NCBI GenBank assembly: GCA_003483885.1
Contig: DMXI01000608.1
Location: 6,375 to 70,374 of the forward strand
DNA length: 64,000 nt
Direction of reading: 5' to 3'
DNA from: Microscillaceae bacterium
GTDB taxonomy: Bacteria > Bacteroidota > Bacteroidia > Cytophagales > Microscillaceae
Shown: piece by piece, positions 17,294 to 26,434 of the stretch
Layout of the letters: each line of letters opens with the position of its first letter
Position numbering within the stretch: position 1 is the stretch's first letter
Translations under genes and position numbers: made by a program
The notes under the pieces: model-generated
Seen by the model: the letters and a program-made list of their open reading frames with translations, nothing else
What the model was told of the DNA's origin: nothing
Database searches by the model: none

Positions 17294-17330
17294 TTTTTTA
17301 TCAACCAAGAACTTAGACTTTGAAATTAGA

Positions 17331-17744
17331 ATGAAAGCGATAAAATACATCGTAGCTGGAGTATTGTTTGGTATTGTTATGACCAAATCTGAGGTAATCT
17401 CCTGGTACCGCATCCAGGAAATGTTCCGATTCCAATCGTTTCATATGTATGGGATCATAGCTTCAGCAGTATTACTCTTGATGTTGGCCACTTTCCTCAT
17501 CAAAAAATATCACCTAAAATCGGTATATGGTCAGCCTATTATTTTTAATGATAAAAAACGCTCTATTCCTAGATATTTGATTGGGGGGACATTTTTTGGC
17601 TTAGGTTGGGCAATGACTGGTGCTTGTCCTGGTCCTTTGTATGTATTGATTGGCCACGGCTTTGCCGCCATTAGCCTTGTGCTCTTGAGTGCCCTATTGG
17701 GTACTTATGTCTATGGATTATTGAGAGACCGATTACCACACTAA
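17331..17744 (+). CDS. YeeE/YedE half-transporter, second subunit (PmpB-like)
   Basis: 137 residues, four hydrophobic helices. The motif GLGWAMTGACPGPLYVLIG carries the second conserved Cys of the YeeE/YedE family. It starts 37 bases after the first half, and the two halves should assemble into one channel. A strong terminator at 17758-17791 follows directly, ending the sulfide locus. Confidence 0.9.
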   Translation: MKAIKYIVAGVLFGIVMTKSEVISWYRIQEMFRFQSFHMYGIIASAVLLLMLATFLIKKYHLKSVYGQPIIFNDKKRSIPRYLIGGTFFGLGWAMTGACPGPLYVLIGHGFAAISLVLLSALLGTYVYGLLRDRLPH

Positions 17745-17757
17745 ATATCAAAATAAA

Positions 17758-17791
17758 ACCTGCTGAGAAACTATGACTTTTCTCAGCAGGT
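17758..17791. terminator. Bidirectional terminator
   Basis: ACCTGCTGAGAAA pairs perfectly with TTTCTCAGCAGGT (13 bp, eight-base loop), with A-rich and T-rich flanks. It lies between the convergent transporter and M48 protease genes. Confidence 0.9.
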
Positions 17792-17798
17792 ATTTTAA

Positions 17799-18785
17799 CT
17801 AAAATCTAAATCCTAACATTTGCCCCCGCCAACGATATCCAGAAGCAATATTTTCTCGGGTAAGACTAGCCAGATAACGTTCCAACAATGCACGTACTGC
17901 CACCTCCTGATTTGCTGGAGGCAATACTACTTCTGCCTGTTTCATTTCTCTTAATCGGGCAATTCGTTCCCCTGTTTTGGGATGTGTTCTAAAAAATGCT
18001 GGCTCCGACACTCGGTAACCCGATCTGATAATCTGTTGTAAAAAATTACCCGAATAATGTTCAATTTTGCTCAATGCACTTGCCAAACCCATCGGGTCTT
18101 GAGTGAGCGTGGCCGCATGCAAATCGGCATTAAACTCTCGAGTACGTGAAAGTGCCAAACGCAATAACCCAGCAATGGTAGGCGCTAAGATCAATAATAA
18201 TACGGCTCCCCAAGATACCATGACCTCCCCTATCAATAATAAGGGTAAGTTAATGATTAGCAAGATTTTGCCTAAAGTAGAGAGTACATTGGTCAAGCGG
18301 CTCATCAAATCTGCAAAACCAATCACTTGCATATCATTGTTGTTTACGTGACTCACTTCATGGGCCAATACTCCTCTAATTTCTCGAAGGTTCAAAGTTC
18401 TCAACAAACCCTCGGAAATGGCAATATGTGCCTCTTGTGAAGAACCCAACGCAAAAGCATTCATAATATCTCCTGGAATGTAATGCAATTGAGGTACTTT
18501 GGTCAAACCAGCTCGCTCGGCAAGCTCCTGCATAATCTGGTACAAATTGGGAGCATCATAAGCATTGATCGGCCTTGCTTTGTATAATCTCAAGACAAGT
18601 TGAGGAGAGATTTTAGGTGCCAAAACCATTAATAAAATACCCAAGCCCACTGCTACAAACAATCCAAATTGCCCTAACAACAAATAGCCTAACAATGATA
18701 CCAGGCCCAACATACTGGCAAACAAAGCCATCGTGTGGAGTCTGTTTCTCCTTCTATATTTCTGTATAATTTCTGGTACAAGCAT
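17799..18785 (-). CDS. htpX: M48 family membrane zinc metalloprotease, HtpX-like
   Basis: 328 residues. Two N-terminal hydrophobic helices (about 18-56) and two more at about 165-205 anchor it in the inner membrane. The zinc site is AHEVSHVNNND (His142, Glu143, His146), with the downstream SRTREFNAD helix giving the third ligand. FRTHPKTGERIARL is the usual M48B C-terminal motif. HtpX-type proteases degrade misfolded membrane proteins under stress. Symbol given by family, not proven orthology. A 19-base palindrome lies about 100 bases upstream. Confidence 0.88.
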   Translation of the reverse strand: MLVPEIIQKYRRRNRLHTMALFASMLGLVSLLGYLLLGQFGLFVAVGLGILLMVLAPKISPQLVLRLYKARPINAYDAPNLYQIMQELAERAGLTKVPQLHYIPGDIMNAFALGSSQEAHIAISEGLLRTLNLREIRGVLAHEVSHVNNNDMQVIGFADLMSRLTNVLSTLGKILLIINLPLLLIGEVMVSWGAVLLLILAPTIAGLLRLALSRTREFNADLHAATLTQDPMGLASALSKIEHYSGNFLQQIIRSGYRVSEPAFFRTHPKTGERIARLREMKQAEVVLPPANQEVAVRALLERYLASLTRENIASGYRWRGQMLGFRF

Positions 18786-18882
18786 ATCACTTTTAATTTT
18801 GAGTGTTTAAGGTAGTGTTAAAGTATATTGTGTTTACTCCTTAGGACAACAAGGCTTGTACCATTCCCCAAAAAGCTCAAAA

Positions 18883-18901
18883 TCAAGACATTATGTCTTG
18901 A
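18883..18901. promoter_or_regulatory. Perfect palindrome upstream of the M48 protease gene
   Basis: TCAAGACA - TTA - TGTCTTGA, 8-bp perfect arms with a three-base centre, without a T-run. Size and symmetry suit a dimeric repressor site. The rest of 18786-18950 holds nothing else that I can support. Confidence 0.4.
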
Positions 18902-18950
18902 AAACTGTATTTCGCATGAATTTTATACTGCCAAAAAGTCGCTAAAGCAA

Positions 18951-18972
18951 AAAAAACCGGGCACTTGCCCGG
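18951..18972 (-). terminator. Terminator of the 48-residue protein gene
   Basis: CCGGGC/GCCCGG with an ACTT loop; on the minus strand it is followed by a run of T (plus-strand A at 18949-18956). It sits 30 bases beyond the small gene's stop codon and indicates that this gene is transcribed. Confidence 0.85.
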
Positions 18973-19001
18973 CTTCCGTTACTCTTCAGTATTTTTGTAG
19001 C

Positions 19002-19148
19002 TTAATATCTTTTCCGTTTTACAGGTACTTTACTGGTTTGTTGTTTTAGCTGTATGGCTTGCTTTTTATTTCTTCTATATATTAAAAAAGCAATGATGAT
19101 CATGTAGGGCACCCCCAACAAGGCTAAGCCCAATCCTAATTTTTCCAT
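19002..19148 (-). CDS. 48-residue single-pass membrane protein
   Basis: Minus-strand ATG at 19148, stop at 19002-19004. The peptide begins MEKLGLGLALLGVPYM, continues as one hydrophobic helix to about residue 24, then has a cytoplasmic basic tail (YRRNKKQ ... VPVKRKRY). AGAGGA lies seven bases before the start, and a strong terminator follows 30 bases after the stop, so the frame is very likely real. Small proteins of this kind often act as assembly or activity modulators of membrane enzymes. No family recognised. It is divergent from the coiled-coil gene at 19442. Confidence 0.7.
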   Translation of the reverse strand: MEKLGLGLALLGVPYMIIIAFLIYRRNKKQAIQLKQQTSKVPVKRKRY

Positions 19149-19188
19149 TATATTCCTCTTTCTTAGTTATATTCTAATTCTTGTATTT

Positions 19189-19235
19189 ACATCAAACAAG
19201 ATAACATAAATGCATTAGAAAAGTTCGTTTGATGT
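19189..19235. repeat. Inverted repeat in the divergent promoter region
   Basis: ACATCAAAC (19189-19197) and GTTTGATGT (19227-19235), perfect 9-bp arms 29 bases apart, between the divergent genes at 19148 and 19442. A related pair flanks the other side of the 19442 gene at 20931-20990. Confidence 0.45.
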
Positions 19236-19441
19236 GATAAAAAGTAGCAGATGCTCCGTAGATGAACCTTTACCTCAATTTCTTGCAAGTGTACTTTTTT
19301 TGATAATTTAGTAGCGTTTCAAAGGCTAATGCTGATCGCAGGTATGTAGAGCTAACAAAACAATCGCATAAATTTCTAATTTTTGTAAATGTGCCAAATC
19401 TAACATACTTTGTATTGCAATTATAAATCCCCCTTGAAGGC

Positions 19442-20899
19442 ATGAACAACATCAAAATAATCTATGTAATGATTTTATGGCTGGTGCCCTTTTTTGCTGA
19501 AGCCCAGACCGATTCTACCAAAAAAAACACGCCTACTCCTAAAGATAGTACTTCCCAAAAACCTCGTCAAGATTCTATCAAAGCTGGCTCTTTTAATCCC
19601 GTACCTTCTCCCGAAATGGTCAACCAGGTACGCATTCAAGTATTATCAGACTCATTGACCAGCCTGTATCAACGATTTCTCAACATTCAACAAGCCTCTA
19701 AAAACAACCAACAAAAGCTACAACAGGTAAACCAAAACCTGACTAAAAACAAGGAGGGTCTGGCTCAAGTCAATCAACAAAATAAAAGCATCAAACAAGC
19801 CCTGAGTGATTCGCTCAAAAGTATTTTTAACCAACACAATACCCTCAGGCAAGAGGTAAATGTGGGGGTAAAAGCCATTAAAGATTTAAAAATTCAGGAT
19901 TTGTTGGATGCCAAAAACCGATACACCACCAATATTACCAGCATCAAAACTACGGCTAGTTTTATTTATGCCTTTAATAATGGATTGAATGGTTTGGAAG
20001 CATCCTTGGCTTATGTCGATTATGCCAATGCCATCAACGAACTCAACAACCCTCAAAACAATGAACTGGGTTTTTCGCTGGAATCAGACATTGTCAATCT
20101 AATTCAGAATCAAATCACTGGAAAGCTTAGAAAATTTAGAAGCCGCAAAAGTGCCCGTTTTCTTAAAATTGTGTCCAACATTATCCGCAACCCTATTACC
20201 CAATCACTGGTTTCCTCAGTGCCCGCAGTCAACTCTATCAACTCGGTCAATAATCTGGTGCACAACCTGGTAGTACAACATCGAGGAGTAAGTCCCCAAC
20301 AATTGCTTACCTTTCAGCAAGGGCTTCGCAAATATGTAGAGCACTACGACAATCTTTCGGCCCTTAATAAAGTTCTGGCGGTAAGTAATGAAAACCTTAA
20401 AGTAAAAACCGAAGCTTTACGCAAACTTACCAATGAATTTGTCAAAGAAATGGTCGTCACGCTATACAACAACCAAAGCCTGGAAACGCTCCAGAAAAAA
20501 TCGTTGAATGACATTATCAACGAATACTACACTTATAGCCGGGTATTGCGCCAAATCGAGACCATTGAAAAGAAATACCAAGTGGGAGGAAGCCTCAATT
20601 ATAACCGCATCATTCGTGACAAACGCGTGGGTTATTCGTTGTTGGCACTTAATAAAATAGAGTTTATCACAGGAGAAATTGAGAAAATCTCTTCGGAATA
20701 CCTCACTGCCTTGGAAGAGTACCACAAAAACATTGTGCTAGTGCTGATGAATGCCTACAAATTAAGCAAAAACACGAGCAAAATTGATCAAAAAATCAAG
20801 TTACTCAATCAACAATTTGAGAAGGTAAAGATCAATTATGCCAAGCAGGTAGATCTCAAAACTATTCTGAGTCGTTTGCACGAAATCCCGAGGTATTAA
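19442..20899 (+). CDS. Secreted coiled-coil protein of unknown function
   Basis: 485 residues. A signal peptide ends near residue 21 (FFAEAQ). A Thr/Pro/Lys-rich linker (22-55) is followed by a long helical region: residues about 65-135 are a Gln/Asn-rich coiled coil (NQQKLQQVNQNLTKNKEGL), and further helices run to the end. No catalytic motif, no T9SS tail and no lipobox are seen; it should be periplasmic or outer-membrane associated. Family not recognised. ATG 19442 follows a near-consensus ACTTTG promoter element and has no competing start. Confidence 0.8.
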   Translation: MNNIKIIYVMILWLVPFFAEAQTDSTKKNTPTPKDSTSQKPRQDSIKAGSFNPVPSPEMVNQVRIQVLSDSLTSLYQRFLNIQQASKNNQQKLQQVNQNLTKNKEGLAQVNQQNKSIKQALSDSLKSIFNQHNTLRQEVNVGVKAIKDLKIQDLLDAKNRYTTNITSIKTTASFIYAFNNGLNGLEASLAYVDYANAINELNNPQNNELGFSLESDIVNLIQNQITGKLRKFRSRKSARFLKIVSNIIRNPITQSLVSSVPAVNSINSVNNLVHNLVVQHRGVSPQQLLTFQQGLRKYVEHYDNLSALNKVLAVSNENLKVKTEALRKLTNEFVKEMVVTLYNNQSLETLQKKSLNDIINEYYTYSRVLRQIETIEKKYQVGGSLNYNRIIRDKRVGYSLLALNKIEFITGEIEKISSEYLTALEEYHKNIVLVLMNAYKLSKNTSKIDQKIKLLNQQFEKVKINYAKQVDLKTILSRLHEIPRY

Positions 20900-20930
20900 A
20901 TTCATTTTTTTTATGTATTCGTTCGTCAAA

Positions 20931-20990
20931 AATCAAACAAGCATTCTACACAATTCGTATATAAGGTACTTGAGTTTATCGTGTTTGATT
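20931..20990. repeat. Inverted repeat before the 21020 gene
   Basis: AATCAAACA (20931-20939) and TGTTTGATT (20982-20990), perfect 9-bp arms 42 bases apart. It shares the ATCAAAC/GTTTGAT core with the pair at 19189-19235. Confidence 0.4.
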
Positions 20991-21019
20991 CATAAATTTG
21001 AATAGATCAAATGAGTTAG

Positions 21020-21460
21020 TTGGTGAAACCCAAAGCGCAAATATTGCCTCTTTTACATGATACCAAATCTCCCTATTTCAGAAGATATTTGGTAATGTTT
21101 GCCGTCTTGCTCATTATCTGCCAAAGCTTCGTCATTCAGGCCATTTCTTATACAGTTCAAAACCCTCAAACATTCCACAAAAACGCTACCCACTCTCCTT
21201 CTCAAATCATCCATTCGGCTACTCAATTGGCCCAACACCTAGTAAACGCTTTTAAAAACTATGTAGAAAGCCACCCTTATTCTTCACCCATTAGTAGCAC
21301 TACCTTTACCTCACTTTTGGTGCTTTACTACGAAAATACTTATGTTCAAGTAGATTTCTCACCCACGCTTACTACGAGTGACACTCAAGACCATTACCAA
21401 AACTTGTATCACTACCTGTTTTTGGCCAAAATCCCCCACCCTCCCCAATACCTTGGTTAG
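21020..21460 (+). CDS. Small protein with one membrane helix, unknown function
   Basis: 146 residues from TTG 21020 (GTG 21023 equally possible; a stop codon lies directly upstream; ATG 21095 would start inside the hydrophobic helix). Residues about 24-44 (YLVMFAVLLIICQSFVIQA) are a signal anchor. The rest is His-, Ser- and Thr-rich with HSATQLAQHLVNAFKNYV as an amphipathic helix. Codon use looks like that of its neighbours. I recognise no family. Confidence 0.55.
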   Translation: MVKPKAQILPLLHDTKSPYFRRYLVMFAVLLIICQSFVIQAISYTVQNPQTFHKNATHSPSQIIHSATQLAQHLVNAFKNYVESHPYSSPISSTTFTSLLVLYYENTYVQVDFSPTLTTSDTQDHYQNLYHYLFLAKIPHPPQYLG

Positions 21461-21674
21461 TTTTCTGAACGGATACCTGCCTAAGGACTCCTGAATATAT
21501 ATGATTGAATAACAAACGCTTATTCAACTTTTATTCATCGAGGTGATGCATTCTAATCTTTGGTATCCAATACTTTTCAATTTATTTAGAAGTCCAGCGG
21601 TTTCTTTGACGGGAAACCTATGACTAAATTTTAAAACCAAGGTGAACCAGCCCCACACTGGCACCTTATACAAT

Positions 21675-22067
21675 ATGCCTATGGAAACGCTTAAAACGAT
21701 TAGCCCTCGCCAAATAGAGGAGCAGGAAATGCAACTTCTCCAAGCTATGCAAACCAGCGATATAGCCTTGTTGGATCAATTGATTCACCCTCAATTACAA
21801 TTTACCACACCTACTGGGCAAGTAGTCACCAAAACCATGGACCTGGAAAACTACCGATCGGGCAGCATGACCATAGCAGCTATGTCGCCCTCTGATCAAA
21901 AGATTCAGATTATTGGGCAAGATGCCATCGTTACGGTAAAAATTGACATGGAAGGTGAATTTCTCGGGCAAGCCTTCAAAGGAGCTTTTAGATTTACCCG
22001 TTTTTGGAAACTGGTGGATAACCAGTGGCAAGTAGTTGGAGGTAGTTCAGTTCAAATAAACGCTTAG
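21675..22067 (+). CDS. SnoaL/DUF4440-like (NTF2-fold) protein
   Basis: 130 residues from ATG 21675; GTG 21642 and ATG 21681 are alternatives. The pattern of an N-terminal helix (EEQEMQLLQAMQTSDIALLDQLIHPQLQF), then strands with TGQVVTKTMDLENYRSG, and a C-terminal FTRFWKLVDNQWQVVGGSS is that of the DUF4440/SnoaL-like NTF2 fold, often a small-ligand binding or isomerase-like domain. Its stop codon is separated from the cydA ATG by five bases, so the two are probably cotranscribed and translationally coupled. A link to cytochrome bd function is not established. Confidence 0.8.
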   Translation: MPMETLKTISPRQIEEQEMQLLQAMQTSDIALLDQLIHPQLQFTTPTGQVVTKTMDLENYRSGSMTIAAMSPSDQKIQIIGQDAIVTVKIDMEGEFLGQAFKGAFRFTRFWKLVDNQWQVVGGSSVQINA

Positions 22068-22072
22068 TGATC

Positions 22073-23455
22073 ATGGAAACAGAAATTTTAGCTAGAATTC
22101 AATTCGCTTTTACGGTGGCTTTTCATTACATCTATCCACCATTAAGCATCGGTTTAGGACTCATACTCGTAATATTTGAGTCAATTTATATACGCACCAA
22201 AAATGAAGAATACCACAAGTTAGCCAAGTTTTGGACCAAAATATTTGCCCTTACTTTTGGCATCGGGGTCGTTACAGGCATTGTCATGGAGTTTGAATTT
22301 GGCACCAATTGGGCTGTGTATTCTCGCTACGTAGGCGATGTTTTTGGTAGTGCTCTGGCCGCAGAAGGTATTTTTGCTTTTGCGCTCGAAAGCGGCTTCT
22401 TAGGAGTTTTATTATTTGGCTGGAATCGGGTAAAACCCTGGGTACATTTGGTGTCTACCATTGGGGTATTTTTTGGCTCTATGTTTTCGGCCATTTGGAT
22501 TGTAGTGGCCAATAGTTGGCAACAAACCCCAGCGGGTTATCATATTGTGGGGGAAGGCCTCAATGCCCGCGCAGAAATTACCGATTTTTGGGCCATGGTT
22601 TTCAACCCCTCTAGTGTAGACCGCCTTACTCACGTTTGGCTGGGGGCTTTTCTGGCAGGGTCATTTTTGGTACTGAGCGTACATGCTTATTATCTCGTGA
22701 AGGGGCGTTATGTAGAAATTTCCAAAAAAGCTTTTAGAATCGCGCTTATAGTAGCTACGGTATTCTCTCTAGGGCAATTATTCACTGGGCACCAATCAGC
22801 CGAAGGTGTAGCCAAAAACCAACCCGCTAAACTAGCGGCTATGGAGGGACATTTTAAGGCCAAAGGCCCTGCTGATATGTATCTCTTTGGTTGGGTTAAC
22901 AAGGAAAAACAAGAGGTGACTGGGGTGAAAATACCGGGTGGGCTTTCTTTTTTGTTGCATTATGACCCCAAAGCACCCGTAACTGGGCTAAATGCTTTTC
23001 CTGAAAACGAACGCCCTCCACAGGTAAATGCAGTATTTCAGTTCTACCACTTGATGGTAGCCATTGGTATGACATTGATTGGCCTCACGCTATTGGCGAG
23101 TTTTCTGCTTTGGCGCAAAAAGCTTTTCCAGCAAAAATGGTTATTACGCATTTTTGTATGGGCGGTTTTCTTACCTCAAATCGCCAATCAGGTCGGTTGG
23201 TTTGCCGCCGAAATGGGACGCCAGCCTTGGGTAGTATATAAGCTACTACGTACTTCGGACGCTTTTTCGCAAGCAGTTACTGACAACCAGATTTTGTTTT
23301 CGCTGATTTTGTTTTTCGTAGTTTATGCGCTTTTATTTTTCTTGTTTATCTATATGCTCAATAAGAAGATTAAGCACGGGCCTTATGACGAAAGTGATAC
23401 CGAGCTACGACCCAAAACCGAGGAAATCACTCAAATTATTACTGGTAAAAATTAA
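22073..23455 (+). CDS. cydA: Cytochrome bd quinol oxidase subunit I
   Basis: 460 residues from ATG 22073 (a GTG two codons upstream overlaps the previous stop). The start [19 protein letters not shown] carries His18, the axial ligand of haem b595/d. GRQPWVVY (about residues 385-392) is the CydA signature, in the segment AEMGRQPW. Nine helices are expected. It is shorter than the E. coli subunit and of the short Q-loop type. With CydB it oxidises quinol and reduces oxygen at high affinity. Bd oxidases generally tolerate sulfide, which fits the neighbouring sulfide locus. Confidence 0.96.
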   Translation: METEILARIQFAFTVAFHYIYPPLSIGLGLILVIFESIYIRTKNEEYHKLAKFWTKIFALTFGIGVVTGIVMEFEFGTNWAVYSRYVGDVFGSALAAEGIFAFALESGFLGVLLFGWNRVKPWVHLVSTIGVFFGSMFSAIWIVVANSWQQTPAGYHIVGEGLNARAEITDFWAMVFNPSSVDRLTHVWLGAFLAGSFLVLSVHAYYLVKGRYVEISKKAFRIALIVATVFSLGQLFTGHQSAEGVAKNQPAKLAAMEGHFKAKGPADMYLFGWVNKEKQEVTGVKIPGGLSFLLHYDPKAPVTGLNAFPENERPPQVNAVFQFYHLMVAIGMTLIGLTLLASFLLWRKKLFQQKWLLRIFVWAVFLPQIANQVGWFAAEMGRQPWVVYKLLRTSDAFSQAVTDNQILFSLILFFVVYALLFFLFIYMLNKKIKHGPYDESDTELRPKTEEITQIITGKN

Positions 23456-23480
23456 TTCCCCAATATAAAACTAAAACGTT

Positions 23481-24518
23481 ATGGAAACATTTTTAGGCAT
23501 TGATTATCCTACCTGGTGGTATTTGGTGGTAGGCGGATTGTTTTCGGGGTATGCCATTCTCGATGGCTTTGATTTTGGCGCTGGCGCCTGGCATTTGTTT
23601 TTCAAAAAAGAACAAAGTCGTCGGATTGCCCTCAACGCCATTGGCCCCGTATGGGATGGCAACGAAGTGTGGTTGGTAATTGGCGGAGGGGCATTATTTG
23701 CTGGATTTCCGGTGATGTATGCCACTTTTTTCTCGGCTTTGTATGTACCCTTTATGCTGTTTTTGGTGTGCATTATTTTTAGGGCCATTGCCATCGAGTT
23801 TCGCAGCAAAGAAGAAGGCAAGTTATGGCGCAAAAGCTGGGACATTTCGTACAGCGTGTCGAGCACCTTGTTGGCGTTTTTGTTAGGAGTAGTACTGGGC
23901 AATGTGCTACAAGGTATCGCTGTGGGCAAAGACTACTTGTACCAAGGCCAAGGATTCTTCGAGTTTTTGAACCCTTATGCCCTCATGACTGGGTTTACTA
24001 CCTTGTCTTTGTTTATGGTGCACGGTGCCATTTATTTATTGCTTAAAACCGAAGGACGTCTTTTTGCCAAACTCACCGTTTTGCTCAAGCGAGCCATTAT
24101 TGGGTTTATGGTCATTTTTGGAATCACATCACTGTATACGTTGTTGTATATTCCTCATTTGTCAGATGATTTCAAATCCAACCCGATATTGTTTGTGGTT
24201 CCAGTGCTTACTTTTTTGAGTATTGCCAATATTCCACGATTGGCCAACAAAAAAAGGTTTAGGGGTGCCTTCCTATTTTCTTCTCTCACTATTAGTTTAT
24301 TGTTAGTTTTGGTAGCCATCGAGTTATATCCTACTTTGTTGATTTCTACGGTGGATCCCAAATACAACCTAACAGTATACAAAGCTGCAGCTTCTACCAA
24401 ATCGCTCAAAATCATGATGACGATTGTGGCCATTGGTGCGCCACTGGTGGCAGGTTATACTTTCTTTGTGTACAAAACTTTCCGTGGGAAGGTAAAATTG
24501 GACGAACACAGTTATTAG
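23481..24518 (+). CDS. cydB: Cytochrome bd quinol oxidase subunit II
   Basis: 345 residues, starting 25 bases after cydA. The N-terminus GYAILDGFDFGAGAWHLF and GPVWDGNEVWLVIGGGALFAGFP are diagnostic CydB motifs; about eight membrane helices follow. It forms the heterodimer with CydA. No small third subunit (CydX type) is recognisable immediately downstream; the inverted repeat at 24535-24594 closes the operon. Confidence 0.96.
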   Translation: METFLGIDYPTWWYLVVGGLFSGYAILDGFDFGAGAWHLFFKKEQSRRIALNAIGPVWDGNEVWLVIGGGALFAGFPVMYATFFSALYVPFMLFLVCIIFRAIAIEFRSKEEGKLWRKSWDISYSVSSTLLAFLLGVVLGNVLQGIAVGKDYLYQGQGFFEFLNPYALMTGFTTLSLFMVHGAIYLLLKTEGRLFAKLTVLLKRAIIGFMVIFGITSLYTLLYIPHLSDDFKSNPILFVVPVLTFLSIANIPRLANKKRFRGAFLFSSLTISLLLVLVAIELYPTLLISTVDPKYNLTVYKAAASTKSLKIMMTIVAIGAPLVAGYTFFVYKTFRGKVKLDEHSY

Positions 24519-24534
24519 AAATATTGAACAAAGT

Positions 24535-24594
24535 GGCTGCCTCATAATACTTTTATTAAAGAAAATTTGGTAATATTTAATTTATGAGGCAGCC
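24535..24594. repeat. 13-bp perfect inverted repeat after cydB
   Basis: GGCTGCCTCATAA (24535-24547) and TTATGAGGCAGCC (24582-24594) with a 34-base AT-rich loop. It lies 16 bases after cydB and may stabilise or end that mRNA. An ATG in the right arm (24584) is in frame with the next gene but would put the start inside the stem, so the later ATG at 24614 is chosen. Confidence 0.55.
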
Positions 24595-24613
24595 TCAACC
24601 AGATTATTGCAAC

Positions 24614-26377
24614 ATGAAACACTTACTTGCTTTTATTTTACTCAGTGGATTTTTTCAACAGGGCCTGGTGGCTCAAAACTCCCAAAAACTGGAGGCAATG
24701 GTAGCAGCTGGAGAAAAAGCCTTTCACACGCATCAAATTAGTTTAGCAAGAAACCATTTTACCAAGGCATTGGCTGACTCTACCATCAAAAATAATCCAA
24801 GCGTATACATAAAAGCTTTGAAGGGAGTGGGACATTTGCACAACATCAAAGGCATGTACGACCGGGGTTTTCAACAGTATTTGAAAGCCCTGGTCATTGC
24901 CCAAAAAACCAATGACTATCCCCAGCAAGGCGTACTTTTTGGTGACATTGCTAGCCTATACGCTCACTTACAAAACTTCCAAAAAGCCTTGGAATACGCA
25001 AATAAGGGGTTGGATATGGCCAGCAAGCGTAATCTACCAAAAATAGAAAAGTCTTTACTTACCGTTCAAGGCAGCATTTATACCGCTTTGAACCAGCCCA
25101 ATAAAGCCCTCGATTCGGAACAAAAAGCTTTAAACATTGCCAAAACACTTCGGGATACCGTGATGTTTGTAAAAACCTATAACAACCTGGCCAATATTTA
25201 CGCCTATATGGGGGATTACTCACAGGCCAAACAATATTTTTTCAAGGCAATCAAACTACAGCATCCAGATTCGGAACGGATGGCCCACTTGCAATCTAAC
25301 CTGTCTAATGTATACATTAGGCAACAAAAGTACGACTCGTCTTTGGTATACCTCAACAAAGCCATCCAGCTGGCCCAAAAACAACCCGTTGATTGGGTTT
25401 TGGGCGTGATGTATAACAAGATGGCGCGGATTTATCATCTAAAAAAAGAGTTCGACACTTCCGAAAATTACTACCAGAAAAGTATGGCCATTTTGCGCAA
25501 AACCGATGATCCACTGGGGGCGGTACAAACCTACCAAGGCATTGCGGCAAATTATGCAGCCCAAAAACAATTCGAAAAAGCATTTGAGGCACATAAACGT
25601 TTCAAAACAGCCTCGGATAGTCTTTATCGCCAACAAAAACTCGAGCGTATCAATGGATTGGAACAAAGCTATGTCAATGCCCAAAAGCAAAAAACCATTA
25701 CTCAATTGGAGCAAAAAACCACTCTCCAGGGTCGCTTACTTTTAACTATTGGGGTCATATTGGTTTTGTTATCCACAGTGTTTATTTTAATAGTACATCG
25801 CAATAGGCTCAAACGAGCACTCTTGGAACACAAAAGTGAATTATTGGCCAAAGAAAATGCCTTTAATAAATCAGAAACACAAAGGCTTGAGATGGAGCAG
25901 CGGCTTCGCCAAAAAGAAAATCAACAACTGAAGTTTGACTTGGATTATAAAACCCGTGAGTTGACCAGTTCGGCTTTGCTTTCTTATCAAAATGTAGAAG
26001 TACTCAACAACATTCAGGAAATTGTGAAAGACCTCAAACCAAAACTCCCGAAAAACAAGGAGCTACAAGAGGAGTTTGGTCAAATTCAACAAATTATAAA
26101 AAACAATACCCACATCGAAAAAAGCTGGGATCGTTTCAAGCTACATTTCGACGAGGTGCACCCGCTATTTTTTGATCAACTTGTGGGTGTATCCAGTAAT
26201 CTTTCACAAAACGATCTCAGATTGTCGGCTTACATCCGTTTGAATATGTCTAACAAAGAAATTGGCCAACTTTTGAATATTGAATTTAGCAGTGTGCAAA
26301 TGGCCAAATACCGTCTTAAGAAAAAGCTGGCGCTTGCCAAAGATTGCAATCTCAACGAGTTTATCCAGCAGTTATAA
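24614..26377 (+). CDS. TPR-repeat membrane regulator with LuxR-like C-terminal HTH
   Basis: 587 residues from ATG 24614, which starts directly on a signal peptide (MKHLLAFILL...GLVAQ). Residues about 25-360 are periplasmic TPR repeats (for example ALEYANKGLDMASKRNLP). A membrane helix lies at about 377-397, followed by a cytoplasmic coiled coil and a C-terminal HTH (LSAYIRLNMSNKEIGQLLNIEFSSVQMAKYRLKKKL). This architecture is a one-component membrane-bound regulator family common in Bacteroidota. Targets are unknown; it sits between cydAB and the acetate module. The tandem array at 26435 begins about 60 bases after its stop. Confidence 0.88.
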   Translation: MKHLLAFILLSGFFQQGLVAQNSQKLEAMVAAGEKAFHTHQISLARNHFTKALADSTIKNNPSVYIKALKGVGHLHNIKGMYDRGFQQYLKALVIAQKTNDYPQQGVLFGDIASLYAHLQNFQKALEYANKGLDMASKRNLPKIEKSLLTVQGSIYTALNQPNKALDSEQKALNIAKTLRDTVMFVKTYNNLANIYAYMGDYSQAKQYFFKAIKLQHPDSERMAHLQSNLSNVYIRQQKYDSSLVYLNKAIQLAQKQPVDWVLGVMYNKMARIYHLKKEFDTSENYYQKSMAILRKTDDPLGAVQTYQGIAANYAAQKQFEKAFEAHKRFKTASDSLYRQQKLERINGLEQSYVNAQKQKTITQLEQKTTLQGRLLLTIGVILVLLSTVFILIVHRNRLKRALLEHKSELLAKENAFNKSETQRLEMEQRLRQKENQQLKFDLDYKTRELTSSALLSYQNVEVLNNIQEIVKDLKPKLPKNKELQEEFGQIQQIIKNNTHIEKSWDRFKLHFDEVHPLFFDQLVGVSSNLSQNDLRLSAYIRLNMSNKEIGQLLNIEFSSVQMAKYRLKKKLALAKDCNLNEFIQQL

Positions 26378-26434
26378 CTATAGACTTTTCTACTCCTTCT
26401 GGTGTGCATTTAAATGTGTATCTGTTTTCTAGGA

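Noticed and set aside
18828..19049. 73-codon plus-strand frame
   Set aside because: It crosses a palindrome, a terminator and the opposite-strand 48-residue gene; composition is not protein-like.
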